A stretch of DNA of 33,654 nt, taken from Clostridia bacterium. Lineage in GTDB: Bacteria; Bacillota; Clostridia; Christensenellales; Aristaeellaceae. Below are positions 1-7,726 of this stretch, in pieces. The translations under genes were made by a program, and so were the position numbers. The notes under the pieces were generated by a model, which saw only the letters and a list, made by a program, of their open reading frames with translations, did no database searches and was not told the DNA's origin. How positions within the stretch are numbered: the first letter of the stretch is position 1; each line of letters opens with the position of its first letter. The stretch lies in the NCBI GenBank assembly GCA_017547285.1, contig JAFYQB010000140.1, positions 1 through 33,654 of the forward strand, given 5' to 3'.

Positions 1-1
1 C

Positions 2-73
2 CGGGAGCGCAGCGAACAGGAGAAACCTGTTTCGGCGGAAAAGATCCCGCAGGGAGCTTTTTCGACGGCCTGA
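2..73 (+). CDS. C-terminal tail of a gene cut by the window edge (possible)
   Basis: The second plus-strand frame is open from the window edge to a TGA at 71-73 and would encode a charged 23-residue tail ending in AFSTA. The stop lies directly before a hairpin terminator at 74-99, which is where a gene end is expected. Too little is visible to name the product, and an untranslated RNA end is an alternative. Confidence 0.35.
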   Translation, partial: RERSEQEKPVSAEKIPQGAFSTA

Positions 74-99
74 GGCAAGACAGTTTTGTCTTGCCTTTT
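74..99 (+). terminator. Intrinsic terminator of the upstream plus-strand gene
   Basis: An 8-bp perfect stem (GGCAAGAC at 74-81 with GTCTTGCC at 88-95) is followed by TTTT at 96-99. The T-run is only on the plus strand, so it serves a gene coming from outside the window and facing the minus-strand operon that ends at 103. Confidence 0.75.
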
Positions 100-102
100 G
101 GT

Positions 103-1587
103 TTATACAAGTCCCGTCATCAGCACATCAATGGCCTCATCATATACATAGTGGCACATGGTACCGTCGACTGCCACAGCATCCGAAAACACATCCAGAC
201 GAAACCCTTCCAGAACACGAACGGCGCCGTCTTCCGTCACCAGAGTGATGCGCCAGCGCGGCTCCTTTTCCGGCGCGGCATTGGCCGGAAGATCGCCTTC
301 CACTGCAAATGCATTCAGGCTGTCCAGAAGCACCTCCAGTTTTTCCGGCGGCGCTTCCTGACCGTTGATGCTCACGCTGGTATGGTAAACGAGATTGCCG
401 TCCGCATCCAGTTCCAGCTGATTGTTTTCCAGCACGCTTTCCGTGCGCTCAATGCTGATTTCCACAGTGTTTTCGGCAGTTTCAAACACGATGTCGGTCA
501 GAAGCGCATCGCCCACAGAAGCAGGTGTGCGGGAGATCAGGCTGTGCCAGTCTGCCTGCACCAGCGCATCCACCAGAAAACGGCTAATCAGATAAACCTG
601 TTCCCGGTAGGCGCAGGTATAAAAGAACTCGCCTTCTGCACGTCCGATTACAAACGACAACCGCTGTGCTTCCAGCTGGGCGACGCCCAGGCTGCCATCC
701 TCGTTGATCACGTTGATCGCGCCTGCCTTCTGGCTGATTTCCAGCTTACACAGCGGCGCATCAAAGCCATAACCGTCACGATTTTCATCTGTCAATGGGG
801 CCTCGTAGGAGCCAAGCCGGAAATTGGCCAGCAGCGTAAGCAGTGTTTGCGCCGTATCTTCTGTAAGGGGATAGCGGCACGGTGCTGTAAGCTCGCCGGA
901 TGCGCCGCTCCGGAAAGCAAAAGCACATTCTCCGGCTGCATTCCGGATACGCAGGCTTTCCACCAGAGACGGGCTGATGCTGACCTGTTCAAAAGGCAGC
1001 AGCACGCTTTGGGAAAGCGAGAGATTTTCCAGAACGCCGGAATGGCACAGATAAATGCCCGGTGCACCGCTCCAGCGGAAATAGTAATCCGCGCTGCCGT
1101 GTGCCATTGCTCCCACTTCCAGGGTTTCCCGGCTTCCGTCCAGGTACTCTACCATCGCCCGTGCCTGCGGCGCATTCAGTCCCATGGCGTCCAGCTGATC
1201 CGCTGCTTCGGCAGCGTTTTCGGTCACCGTGTCCTGTATGCTGATTTCCGCAAGCATATCCAACAGCTGTTTCTGATAATCCGCGTCGATCGCGCAGAGC
1301 GTTCCCTGGCGGTCAAGCATCAGCGTTCCATCCTGCATATACAGGGTGTAGCTGTTCTGCGCCGGAGGCTGAAGGGTGATGGAAGCGATCTGCTCTGCAC
1401 TGTGCGAGCCAATGGTGCGAACCGTGGATTCTTTGATCTCATACGCCGGCATTTTCGCCGGATATTTCTGCCGGATGGCCGGAAGCAGCAGCACCAGCGC
1501 GGCAGAGAGGGCCAGCGCGGCTGCCAGCAGCAGGATCAGCCATTTTCTGCTGCTTTTCTTGGTTGGTTTTTTAGGGGGATGCTGCAA
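103..1587 (-). CDS. DUF4340 domain-containing membrane-anchored protein
   Basis: This 494-residue protein has a lysine-rich cytoplasmic start, one membrane segment (about residues 16-36), then a long extracytoplasmic part with repeated beta-rich stretches. That layout, and the position right after a GldG-like gene, match the DUF4340 proteins that accompany Gld-type ABC transporters; the molecular role of the family is not established. The start is a TTG at 1587 with GGAGG seven bases upstream; no ATG fits better. It is the last gene of the four-gene operon, 12 bp after the GldG gene. No minus-strand terminator with a T-run is visible after its TAA. Confidence 0.8.
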   Translation of the reverse strand: MQHPPKKPTKKSSRKWLILLLAAALALSAALVLLLPAIRQKYPAKMPAYEIKESTVRTIGSHSAEQIASITLQPPAQNSYTLYMQDGTLMLDRQGTLCAIDADYQKQLLDMLAEISIQDTVTENAAEAADQLDAMGLNAPQARAMVEYLDGSRETLEVGAMAHGSADYYFRWSGAPGIYLCHSGVLENLSLSQSVLLPFEQVSISPSLVESLRIRNAAGECAFAFRSGASGELTAPCRYPLTEDTAQTLLTLLANFRLGSYEAPLTDENRDGYGFDAPLCKLEISQKAGAINVINEDGSLGVAQLEAQRLSFVIGRAEGEFFYTCAYREQVYLISRFLVDALVQADWHSLISRTPASVGDALLTDIVFETAENTVEISIERTESVLENNQLELDADGNLVYHTSVSINGQEAPPEKLEVLLDSLNAFAVEGDLPANAAPEKEPRWRITLVTEDGAVRVLEGFRLDVFSDAVAVDGTMCHYVYDEAIDVLMTGLV

Positions 1588-1599
1588 TACCGTTCCTCC

Positions 1600-3069
1600 T
1601 TAGCGGTTGCGCCGCGGCAGCAATACGCACAGCCCGGCGATGATCACAAGCAATGGAAGCGCCGCCGTGAGCGCCAGACCAATGGTTTTGCTGCCCACCG
1701 TCAGTGCGGGACGCAGCGCAGCGGAAGCCATAATATCCAGCGAGACCGCTTTATCAGGCAGCATTTCGCCCAGCAGCATCAGCATGAATTCCTCATTGAA
1801 GGTACGCTGATAGATATATTCGTTCACAAACATGGCGCTGTTGCCCACGGCGAAAGCGCGGCTGATGCTGCCGTCCGAGAACATACGGTGTGCAAAGACG
1901 GCCACGCTGATCTCTCCGCTCACATCGTCCGGCTGCTTTTCAATGCTCACCACGCCGTCCTTCAGGCTGCGCACATACGCATTCGGGCCGGTTTTGAGCA
2001 CCGTGGCAGCAGACAGACTTTCCGTCGCTTCACCCGGCGTTTCAAAGGCCGTAGCGGCAGGCAGCATGAGCACATCCATGCCTGCGTTAAGCAGCGGCAG
2101 GGTCATATCCAGATTTGTCATGTAGGGCAGCAGGTTCAGCTGTTCCTCATAATAGCTGCCCGTATCCTGTGCGCCGGCTACCACCACGCCCTCCATGGGA
2201 ATGATGCCGTAGCTGCGCAGAAGAGCCAGGTAGTTGGGCATGCTGTCCAGCGGGTCCGTGTAATCGCGCATGGCCAGCAGGCTGCCGCCGCGGCGGGCAA
2301 AATCGCTGATCCATTCCAGCTCCGCATCGCTCAAATCCTTCTGCGGAGCGGCAAACACCAGCATATCCACCTCATCCAGCGTATCGCCGGAAAGCAGGTT
2401 CACAAAGCGCGTATCGTAATGGTTGCTTTTCAGGTAGCTCAGGAATACCGTCAGCGCGCCTTCATCCAGCTCGGCATGCCCCTGCAGAAAACCGATGGTG
2501 GGCACGCGGCTCTGCGCCGTGTATACAATGGCTTCAGTCAGCTTTTTTTCGTAGGCCAGACCTTCGATCTCAAAGGTACCATGCTCCACATTGTAACCCT
2601 GTGTGATGAAATCCGCATAGGTAAGAACCTTGTAGCGGCCGGTATCCGGACAGTTGACAATGACCGTATCCGCCTGAATGGCATTGCCCAGTTCACCCTG
2701 AAACCGGCTGAGAACGCCGGGGTTTCTGACGATATCCGTAGGCAGAACGGTCACATAATCGCTGAGCACAGCGTAGCGGTCCAGCAGATTCAGCACCTGC
2801 GAATCCATCGAACCGTTCTGATACAGCAGGTACAGTTCCACCTCATGCGAAAGCTGGTTCAGCACCTCGGCAGTCTGTTCACCGGTGGTGGCATAGCTGT
2901 TGAAGCTGAGGTCCTTTTTCCAGCCGTATTCATCCTCCAGCGCTTTGAACGCCACGTTCAGCAATACGCACATAGTCAGGAAGGCTGCCATCAGCAGCGC
3001 GTTCAGCCTGCCATGCCGCCAGCGCGGCTCCCGTAAACGGGAAAGCCATGTTTTCCAACGCATATTCAT
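1600..3069 (-). CDS. GldG-like ABC transporter auxiliary protein
   Basis: 489 residues: an N-terminal membrane segment (about residues 22-38), a large extracytoplasmic domain, and a C-terminal membrane helix ending in PRRNR. This is the architecture of the GldG / ABC-type uncharacterized transport family, in which the protein works with an ABC-2 permease and ATPase. The start ATG at 3069 overlaps the TGA of the permease gene in an ATGA junction and has GGAGG seven bases upstream; an upstream in-frame extension to 3129 would run into the permease gene and lacks its own ribosome site. Substrate unknown. Known in Bacteroidetes gliding systems, but Clostridial homologues have no shown link to motility. 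Confidence 0.82.
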   Translation of the reverse strand: MNMRWKTWLSRLREPRWRHGRLNALLMAAFLTMCVLLNVAFKALEDEYGWKKDLSFNSYATTGEQTAEVLNQLSHEVELYLLYQNGSMDSQVLNLLDRYAVLSDYVTVLPTDIVRNPGVLSRFQGELGNAIQADTVIVNCPDTGRYKVLTYADFITQGYNVEHGTFEIEGLAYEKKLTEAIVYTAQSRVPTIGFLQGHAELDEGALTVFLSYLKSNHYDTRFVNLLSGDTLDEVDMLVFAAPQKDLSDAELEWISDFARRGGSLLAMRDYTDPLDSMPNYLALLRSYGIIPMEGVVVAGAQDTGSYYEEQLNLLPYMTNLDMTLPLLNAGMDVLMLPAATAFETPGEATESLSAATVLKTGPNAYVRSLKDGVVSIEKQPDDVSGEISVAVFAHRMFSDGSISRAFAVGNSAMFVNEYIYQRTFNEEFMLMLLGEMLPDKAVSLDIMASAALRPALTVGSKTIGLALTAALPLLVIIAGLCVLLPRRNR

Positions 3070-3785
3070 GCCGCGCCTCCTTCCGAAAAGCGCCGCGCAT
3101 CCATCACACGCACCGCCGCTACCAGACAACAGGCAATAAACGTGCCGAAGAACAGAATGCCGGAGTAACTCAGCTGGCCAAGACGGAATGGTTCGTAACG
3201 GTCATAGAGGCTGACAAAATGCAGCGCGCTGCTCATCCAGCCAACGGACAGCTGATCAGCCAGCATATCCGCCATCCACAAAAGAAAATTCGCGGCAAAG
3301 GCGGTCACTGCGCCGGTCATCTGGTTTTTGGCAAAGCAGGTCACAAACAGATCCAGTGCCAGAAAGCTCAGGCTTTGCAGCGTAAAGCCCAGATATCCCA
3401 CGAACCACTCCCCCATGTACACCCTGCCGCAGATGGCGATGATCAGCGTATAGACATTGGTGAGCGCGATGGTCATCAGCATCACTGCCGCTGCCGCCAG
3501 ATACTTGCCCAGCACCACGCCCGTGAGAGATACCGGACTGGTCAGCACCAGCTGATCAGTGCGCTTCTGCCGGTCTTCGCAGATCAGGCGCATCACCAAA
3601 AGCGGGCACAGAAGCATGACCAGCATGGTCATAGTGGAAAGGAAAGTGAGCAGATCACCCGTCAGATTCTGCAGATTGTACAGGTAAAACAGCACGCCGG
3701 AAAGCGTCAGGTACACACCCATGAACACATAGCCCACCGGCGTACGGAAATAAGCCAGAAAATCACGTTTGAAAATGGTAAACAC
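3066..3785 (-). CDS. ABC-2 type transporter permease (GldF-like)
   Basis: 239 residues with about six hydrophobic segments and the typical opening of the ABC-2 permease family (FKRDFLAYFRTPVGYVFMG near the N-terminus). It would form the membrane channel powered by the ATPase encoded just upstream. The start chosen is the GTG at 3785, preceded by AAAGGAG, because residues upstream of it are non-membrane, arginine-rich read-through of the ATPase gene. It follows the ATPase gene by 17 bp and overlaps the GldG gene by 4 bp, so translation is probably coupled. Confidence 0.85.
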   Translation of the reverse strand: MFTIFKRDFLAYFRTPVGYVFMGVYLTLSGVLFYLYNLQNLTGDLLTFLSTMTMLVMLLCPLLVMRLICEDRQKRTDQLVLTSPVSLTGVVLGKYLAAAAVMLMTIALTNVYTLIIAICGRVYMGEWFVGYLGFTLQSLSFLALDLFVTCFAKNQMTGAVTAFAANFLLWMADMLADQLSVGWMSSALHFVSLYDRYEPFRLGQLSYSGILFFGTFIACCLVAAVRVMDARRFSEGGAA

Positions 3786-3802
3786 GGCTCGTCTCCTTTC
3801 CC

Positions 3803-4729
3803 TCAGTTGGCAATGACTTTCAAAAAGATCTGCTCCAGGCTGTCCTCCGAACGGGACAGGTGCAGAATGGGGATATTCATGCTGCTGGCCAGGGCAAACA
3901 GCCTGCGCTCCGGTTCCTGCTGCTTGCGGAAGGCGAGCAGCGCAGTGGTCTGATCCGCCTGTGCCGCGGGCTGCACGCTCACGTGTTTCACGCCTTCCAG
4001 TTCGCGTAAATGGCGAAGGATGCGGCTTTCCGGCGCACCCAGCGTGCAAAGCAGCGTTACCTCATCCGGGTCATGCACGTTGGCCATCGGTGCATCCAGC
4101 TTGACTTCGCCGCGATCCAGAATGACCACATGGCTGCACAGCTGCTGAACCTCGCTCAGAATATGGGAACTGAACACAATGGTGCGCCCGTAGCTCAGCT
4201 TGCGGATCAAGGCGCGGATTTCCGTGATCTGCTTGGGATCAAGGCCCACGGTAGGCTCGTCCAGCACCAGTACCTCCGGGTCGCCGCACAAAGCCTGCGC
4301 CATACCTGCACGCTGGCGGTAGCCCTTGCTCAGGTGACCGATCATGCGGCTGCGCATTTCCGCAAGGCCTGTAAGCTCCATCACTTCCTCCACATGAGCA
4401 GGAATGGCATGCTTTTCCACCCCGCGCAGTTCGGCGGCAAAGCGCAGATATTCGCGCACCGTCATTTCATCATAGAGGGGCGGCTGCTCCGGCAGATAGC
4501 CCAGATGACGCCGCGCCTGCGCAGGCTCCATGAGCGCATCAAACCCGCCGATCATCGCGCGGCCCTCCGTAGGAGCCAGATAGCCGGTCAGAATATTGAG
4601 CAGCGTGGTCTTGCCTGCGCCGTTCTGCCCAAGCAGGCCCAGAACACTGCCTTTTTCCACCTTCAGGCTCACGTTTTTCAAAGCCTGCACGCTGCCGTAG
4701 CGGCGGGATACATTCTGAAGTTCGATCAA
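3803..4729 (-). CDS. ABC transporter ATP-binding protein (GldA-like)
   Basis: 308 residues. Walker A (GQNGAGKT) is at about residues 34-41, a variant signature (LSKGYRQR in place of LSGGQ) at 133-140 and Walker B with catalytic glutamate (VLVLDEPT) at 153-160; a C-terminal domain of about 80 residues follows, as in GldA/CcmA-like exporters. I chose the TTG at 4729 (protein begins MIELQNVS) because GGAGG lies eight bases before it, while the in-frame ATG at 4744 lacks a ribosome site. First gene of the exporter operon. The cargo cannot be told from sequence. Confidence 0.9.
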   Translation of the reverse strand: MIELQNVSRRYGSVQALKNVSLKVEKGSVLGLLGQNGAGKTTLLNILTGYLAPTEGRAMIGGFDALMEPAQARRHLGYLPEQPPLYDEMTVREYLRFAAELRGVEKHAIPAHVEEVMELTGLAEMRSRMIGHLSKGYRQRAGMAQALCGDPEVLVLDEPTVGLDPKQITEIRALIRKLSYGRTIVFSSHILSEVQQLCSHVVILDRGEVKLDAPMANVHDPDEVTLLCTLGAPESRILRHLRELEGVKHVSVQPAAQADQTTALLAFRKQQEPERRLFALASSMNIPILHLSRSEDSLEQIFLKVIAN

Positions 4730-4767
4730 TGCGTTTTCCTCCATCAATCGCAAATTTCATCTGTTCC

Positions 4768-4776
4768 ATCATACCA
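4768..4776 (-). promoter_or_regulatory. Extended -10 promoter for the Gld-type ABC operon
   Basis: On the minus strand TGG-TATGAT forms an extended -10 element about 40 bp before the TTG start of the ATPase gene. No good -35 hexamer is visible at 16-18 bp, so this is a tentative call. It is divergent from the infC promoter. Confidence 0.45.
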
Positions 4777-4850
4777 TGAAATTTCCCTTCGCGGGTGACG
4801 GTTTTGTAAAATTTCGCTGGAAAAACAGAAAAAAAGAGAGGGCTTTTGTG

Positions 4851-4879
4851 TTGACAGGGAAACTGGGGTGTGCTATAAT
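4851..4879 (+). promoter_or_regulatory. Consensus sigma-A promoter of infC-rpmI-rplT
   Basis: A perfect TTGACA (4851-4856), a 17-bp spacer and a perfect TATAAT (4874-4879), with TG at 4871-4872 making an extended -10. Transcription should begin near 4886, giving a leader of about 140 nt. Such strength fits a ribosomal-protein operon. Confidence 0.92.
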
Positions 4880-4885
4880 ATCTTT

Positions 4886-5025
4886 TGTAAGCAGAAGCTG
4901 CCCGCTTCTCACCGCGCGAACATCTTGCGCAGGTCATGGCACGTAAGTCCATGGGGTTGTGTGTACGGCGGGTAGTGTGCCCGGCGTTTTTTTGTGTGTA
5001 AAACGCCACAACCATTTGGAGGTGT
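4886..5025 (+). promoter_or_regulatory. Structured infC leader (L20-leader-like attenuator)
   Basis: The untranslated leader holds a 6-bp hairpin (AGAAGC 4893-4898 with GCTTCT 4904-4909), a second hairpin (CATGG 4935-4939 with CCATG 4949-4953), a terminator-like hairpin ending at 4986 followed by seven T, and a perfect 8-bp hairpin (GGCGTTTT 4983-4990 with AAAACGCC 5000-5007). The last two share bases 4983-4986 and the T-run, so they exclude one another. In Bacillus the same operon is controlled by L20 binding to its leader and causing early termination; that this leader does the same is inferred from gene content and layout. Confidence 0.6.
4966..4993 (+). terminator. Leader terminator (attenuator) before infC
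   Basis: CGGCGGG (4966-4972) pairs with CCCGGCG (4980-4986) around a TAGTGTG loop with one G-G mismatch, followed by T at 4987-4993. Its place between a strong promoter and infC points to attenuation rather than a gene end. Confidence 0.6.
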
Positions 5026-5682
5026 ATGGATATCAACGAGCCGATGATCAACGAGGAGATCCGCGACAGAGAGGTGCGCGTGATCAGTGCGGACGGTACG
5101 CAGCTTGGCGTTATGGCCACCCGCGCCGCCATCGAACTGGCCGAACAGCAGGGACTGGATCTGGTCAAGATTGTTCCCACCGCTCAGCCGCCGGTTTGCA
5201 AGCTGATGGACTACGACAAGCACCGCTACGAGCAGTCCAAGCGTGAGCGCGAACTGCGCAAGAATCAGCGCATCGTAACGCTCAAGGAAGTGCAGCTCTC
5301 CGCCACCATCGAGGAAAACGACGTTCAGACCAAGTTCAAGAACGCCGTGAAGTTCCTGGAGGACGGCGACAAGGTGAAGGTGAGCATCCGCTTCAGAGGC
5401 CGCCAGATCGCTCACTCCGACATCGGTCTGAAGATCATGCAGGACTTTGCCGAGCGCATTGCGGAGTACGGCACCGTGGAACGCCGCCCCATGCTGGAAG
5501 GCCGCCACATGATCATGATTCTGGCCCCCAAGGCGGAAAAGAAGAGCTTTGCTGAAAAGAATCAGCAGCGCAAGGAAAAGAAAGCCGCCACCGAGGCCGC
5601 CAAAACGGAAGAGGCCGCCAAGCGCGAGCCCAAGCCGCAGCCCAAGAAAAAGGTCAAGCGCGAAAGCGAGAATATGATCTGA
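5026..5682 (+). CDS. infC: Translation initiation factor IF-3
   Basis: IF-3 binds the 30S subunit, keeps it apart from 50S and proofreads start-codon selection. The opening (INEEIRDREVRVIS), the linker lysines and the C-domain (IRFRGRQIAH near 121-130) are clear family signatures. Length is 218 residues against about 170-180 in most bacteria; the excess is a charged, low-complexity lysine/glutamate/alanine tail from about residue 171 to the end. The start ATG at 5026 has GGAGG at 5018-5022. First gene of infC-rpmI-rplT. Confidence 0.97.
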   Translation: MDINEPMINEEIRDREVRVISADGTQLGVMATRAAIELAEQQGLDLVKIVPTAQPPVCKLMDYDKHRYEQSKRERELRKNQRIVTLKEVQLSATIEENDVQTKFKNAVKFLEDGDKVKVSIRFRGRQIAHSDIGLKIMQDFAERIAEYGTVERRPMLEGRHMIMILAPKAEKKSFAEKNQQRKEKKAATEAAKTEEAAKREPKPQPKKKVKRESENMI

Positions 5683-5701
5683 CCTGACCCAACAAGCCAT
5701 C

Positions 5702-5750
5702 CCGTGTTCCGGCTTTTGTCCGGACGGTTATGGATAGCACACGGAAGGAG
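5702..5750 (+). promoter_or_regulatory. Bulged hairpin in front of the rpmI ribosome site
   Basis: CCGTGT (5702-5707) pairs with ACACGG (5739-5744), and inside it TCCGG (5708-5712) pairs with CCGGA (5720-5724), leaving a 14-nt bulge on the 3' side. The outer stem ends exactly where the rpmI ribosome site (GGAAGGAGG) begins. In E. coli L20 represses translation through a structure at this place; a similar role here is a guess. Confidence 0.4.
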
Positions 5751-5760
5751 GACAACCCCT

Positions 5761-5961
5761 ATGCCTAAGCAGAAATCCCATCGCGGCGCCGCCAAGCGTT
5801 TTTCCTTCACCAAGACCGGCAAAGTAACGCATAAGCAGACGAACGCCAGCCATCAGATTCACCTGAAGACCACCAAGCGTACCCGTCACCTGCGTGCTGA
5901 CGGCTTCGTGGACAATGCCGCCGAGGCTCGCACCATCCACAAGCTGCTGCCCTACAAATAA
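5761..5961 (+). CDS. rpmI: 50S ribosomal protein L35
   Basis: 66 very basic residues beginning MPKQKSHRGAAKRF, the standard L35 opening, and ending LLPYK; length equals that of other bacterial L35 proteins. The start ATG at 5761 has GGAGG just upstream; a longer in-frame ORF from 5704 would read through the hairpin region and is not the gene. It lies 78 bp after infC and 34 bp before rplT. Confidence 0.97.
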   Translation: MPKQKSHRGAAKRFSFTKTGKVTHKQTNASHQIHLKTTKRTRHLRADGFVDNAAEARTIHKLLPYK

Positions 5962-5995
5962 GCTTTGCTAACGATTCTGAGGAGGAAAATAAACA

Positions 5996-6343
5996 ATGGC
6001 ACGTATTAAAGCAGCCGTCAATGCCCACAAGAAGCGTCGCAAGATTTTTAAGCTTGCCAAGGGCTACTATGGCTCCAAGTCCAAGCAGTACCGCGCTGCC
6101 AGCGAGCAGGTTCGCCGCAGCCTTCGCTATGCCTATGAAGGCCGCAAGATGCGCAAGCGTGATTTCCGTCGTCTGTGGATCACCCGTATCAACGCCGCTG
6201 CCCGCATGAACGGCATGAGCTACTCTGTGCTGATGAACGGCCTGAAGAAGCACAACATCACCATCAACCGCAAGATGCTGGCTGATATCGCCGTGAACGA
6301 TCCCGCCGCTTTCGCCAAGCTGGTGGAGACCGTGAAGGCCTGA
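5996..6343 (+). CDS. rplT: 50S ribosomal protein L20
   Basis: 115 residues, close to the family's usual 117-119, with the basic N-terminal extension ([16 protein letters not shown]) that threads into 23S rRNA and a globular C-terminal part ([21 protein letters not shown]). In Bacillus and E. coli L20 represses its own operon, which makes it the likely regulator of the leader at 4886-5025. GAGGAGG precedes the ATG at 5996. Last gene of the operon, followed at once by a terminator. Confidence 0.97.
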   Translation: MARIKAAVNAHKKRRKIFKLAKGYYGSKSKQYRAASEQVRRSLRYAYEGRKMRKRDFRRLWITRINAAARMNGMSYSVLMNGLKKHNITINRKMLADIAVNDPAAFAKLVETVKA

Positions 6344-6359
6344 TTCCATCATGCATACG

Positions 6360-6383
6360 CCCCCTCTTTTCCGAGGGGGTTTT
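6360..6383 (+). terminator. Terminator of infC-rpmI-rplT
   Basis: A 7-bp stem (CCCCCTC 6360-6366 with GAGGGGG 6373-6379), six-base loop, then TTTT at 6380-6383. It lies 17 bp after the rplT stop and 30 bp before recO; no clear recO promoter is visible, so recO may depend partly on read-through. Confidence 0.9.
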
Positions 6384-6412
6384 CCTATATCCAAATGAAA
6401 GGAGGAAGGCGA

Positions 6413-7135
6413 ATGCCCTCCATTACCACGCCGGGAATCGTTCTGCGCTATGCCAATTACCGCGATCACGACCGCATGCTGACCATTCTGAGCCCGCGTT
6501 ATGGCAAGCTGGATGTGCTTTCACGCGGCTGCCGCCGCCCCAAAAGTGCGCTTATGCCGGCCAGCGAGTTGTTTGTATACGGCGAGTTTGTATGCTACCA
6601 GCAGAATGACCACGCAACGCTTTCCTCCTGCACGATCAGCGATACGTTTTATCCGCTGCGGCTGGATCCCTATCGCCTGACCTGCGCCAGCTACCTGTCC
6701 GCGCTTTGCGCCGCCGCCGTGCAGCCGGGCGAAGAATCCGCAGAACTGTATGCTCTGCTGCTCAAAGGGCTGTATTACCTTTCCTACGAGAAGGACGCGG
6801 ATGCGCTTGAAACCACTACGGCGTTTCTTCTGCTGTTCGCCGATGTTATCGGTTACCGTCCGCGCCTCAGCCGCTGCGCGCACTGCCGTACCCCGCTGGA
6901 TTTAGCCAACGGCGCACCTTTTGACATAGCCGCCGGCGGACTGTGCTGTCCTATGTGTGCCAGCCGTTCCACCTTCCGCATGTCAGTGGAAGATATCAAA
7001 TGGATGAGCGAAACCATCCGCAGCGGTCTGAAGCCGCAAAAAAACACCGGCGCTGGCACGCTGTTCGACGTGCTGCGCCGGTATGTGGAAATGCGTTTGG
7101 AAACGCCCATCAAGGTAAGCAAACTCTTACCATGA
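6413..7135 (+). CDS. recO: DNA repair protein RecO
   Basis: 240 residues, near the family norm of 240-255. RecO helps load RecA onto SSB-coated single strands in the RecFOR pathway. Visible are the OB-fold start (GIVLRYANYRDHDRMLTIL) and a four-cysteine zinc site made of CAHC (155-158) and CPMC (179-182). GGAGGA is six bases before the ATG at 6413; an upstream ATG at 6395 precedes this ribosome site and was rejected. The 3' end overlaps the convergent gene 7127-7618 by 9 bp. Confidence 0.9.
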   Translation: MPSITTPGIVLRYANYRDHDRMLTILSPRYGKLDVLSRGCRRPKSALMPASELFVYGEFVCYQQNDHATLSSCTISDTFYPLRLDPYRLTCASYLSALCAAAVQPGEESAELYALLLKGLYYLSYEKDADALETTTAFLLLFADVIGYRPRLSRCAHCRTPLDLANGAPFDIAAGGLCCPMCASRSTFRMSVEDIKWMSETIRSGLKPQKNTGAGTLFDVLRRYVEMRLETPIKVSKLLP

Positions 7136-7618
7136 ATAGGGCTGCAGGGTGCCGTCATAATACGGGGCACGGTTGAGCTGGGCTTTGTAATCGTTATCAA
7201 TGGTATAGTGGAAAGCATATTCAACGCTGCCGTTGAGCAAAACCACGCGCTTGCGCGTTACATGATACTTTTCCTTTTCACGCAGCTTCGGCAGGCACTC
7301 TTCCAAAACGGAGCGCATGGCCTCCTGCTGATCTACCGTCAGATAAGCGTAACCGTTGGGGCGCATCAGGAACGCGGTTTCCGCGCCCTCGGAATGCAGA
7401 TAACGAAGAACCACGCCGGTCTTATCCACCACCAGCTGTTCAATGGCATTGTGCCTTGCAAACTGCAGCATGGGGATCATATCTTCAAACAGCTGAGAAG
7501 CGTACAGCTTCTGCACACGCAGCTGCAGTTTCTTCTCGCGAAGGTGTTCCTGATAAAAATATGCTACCACAAGGCCAGCCAGCATTGCGGCAAGCAGCAC
7601 AGGCAGAACGGTCTGCAC
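7127..7618 (-). CDS. Hypothetical single-pass membrane protein
   Basis: 163 residues of unknown family. It has an N-terminal hydrophobic segment (about residues 3-20), a basic, heptad-like helical stretch (about 24-45), and a mixed domain with KTGVVLRYL and YAYLTVDQQ. The topology suggests a membrane-anchored protein with a soluble domain, but I do not recognise it. The start is GTG at 7618 with GGGAG about nine bases upstream; a promoter with TATAAT lies at 7650-7679. It converges on recO and overlaps its end by 9 bp, so it is a separate transcription unit. Confidence 0.7.
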   Translation of the reverse strand: MQTVLPVLLAAMLAGLVVAYFYQEHLREKKLQLRVQKLYASQLFEDMIPMLQFARHNAIEQLVVDKTGVVLRYLHSEGAETAFLMRPNGYAYLTVDQQEAMRSVLEECLPKLREKEKYHVTRKRVVLLNGSVEYAFHYTIDNDYKAQLNRAPYYDGTLQPYSW

Positions 7619-7649
7619 AGGCAGCCACTCCCATCGTCAATGATATAAA

Positions 7650-7679
7650 ATTATACCATATTTTGTGGTGTAACTGCAA
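7650..7679 (-). promoter_or_regulatory. Promoter for the hypothetical gene 7127-7618
   Basis: On the minus strand TTGCAG (7679-7674), an 18-bp spacer and TATAAT (7655-7650) with TGG in front of the -10. The spacer contains CACCACAA, which also occurs in the arm of the palindrome at 7727-7764. Confidence 0.65.
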
Positions 7680-7726
7680 TAGAGACACTACCTAAAATCA
7701 CGAATATTTTTTGTATAAAACGTTAA

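Noticed and set aside
91..3036. A 981-codon plus-strand open frame
   Set aside because: It lies opposite the DUF4340 and GldG genes, which have ribosome sites and family features; its product is histidine- and glutamine-rich with no domain. It is a shadow caused by codon bias.
7127..7135. recO truncated by the convergent gene
   Set aside because: recO has normal length and a family-like C-terminus; the 9-bp overlap of 3' ends is ordinary.
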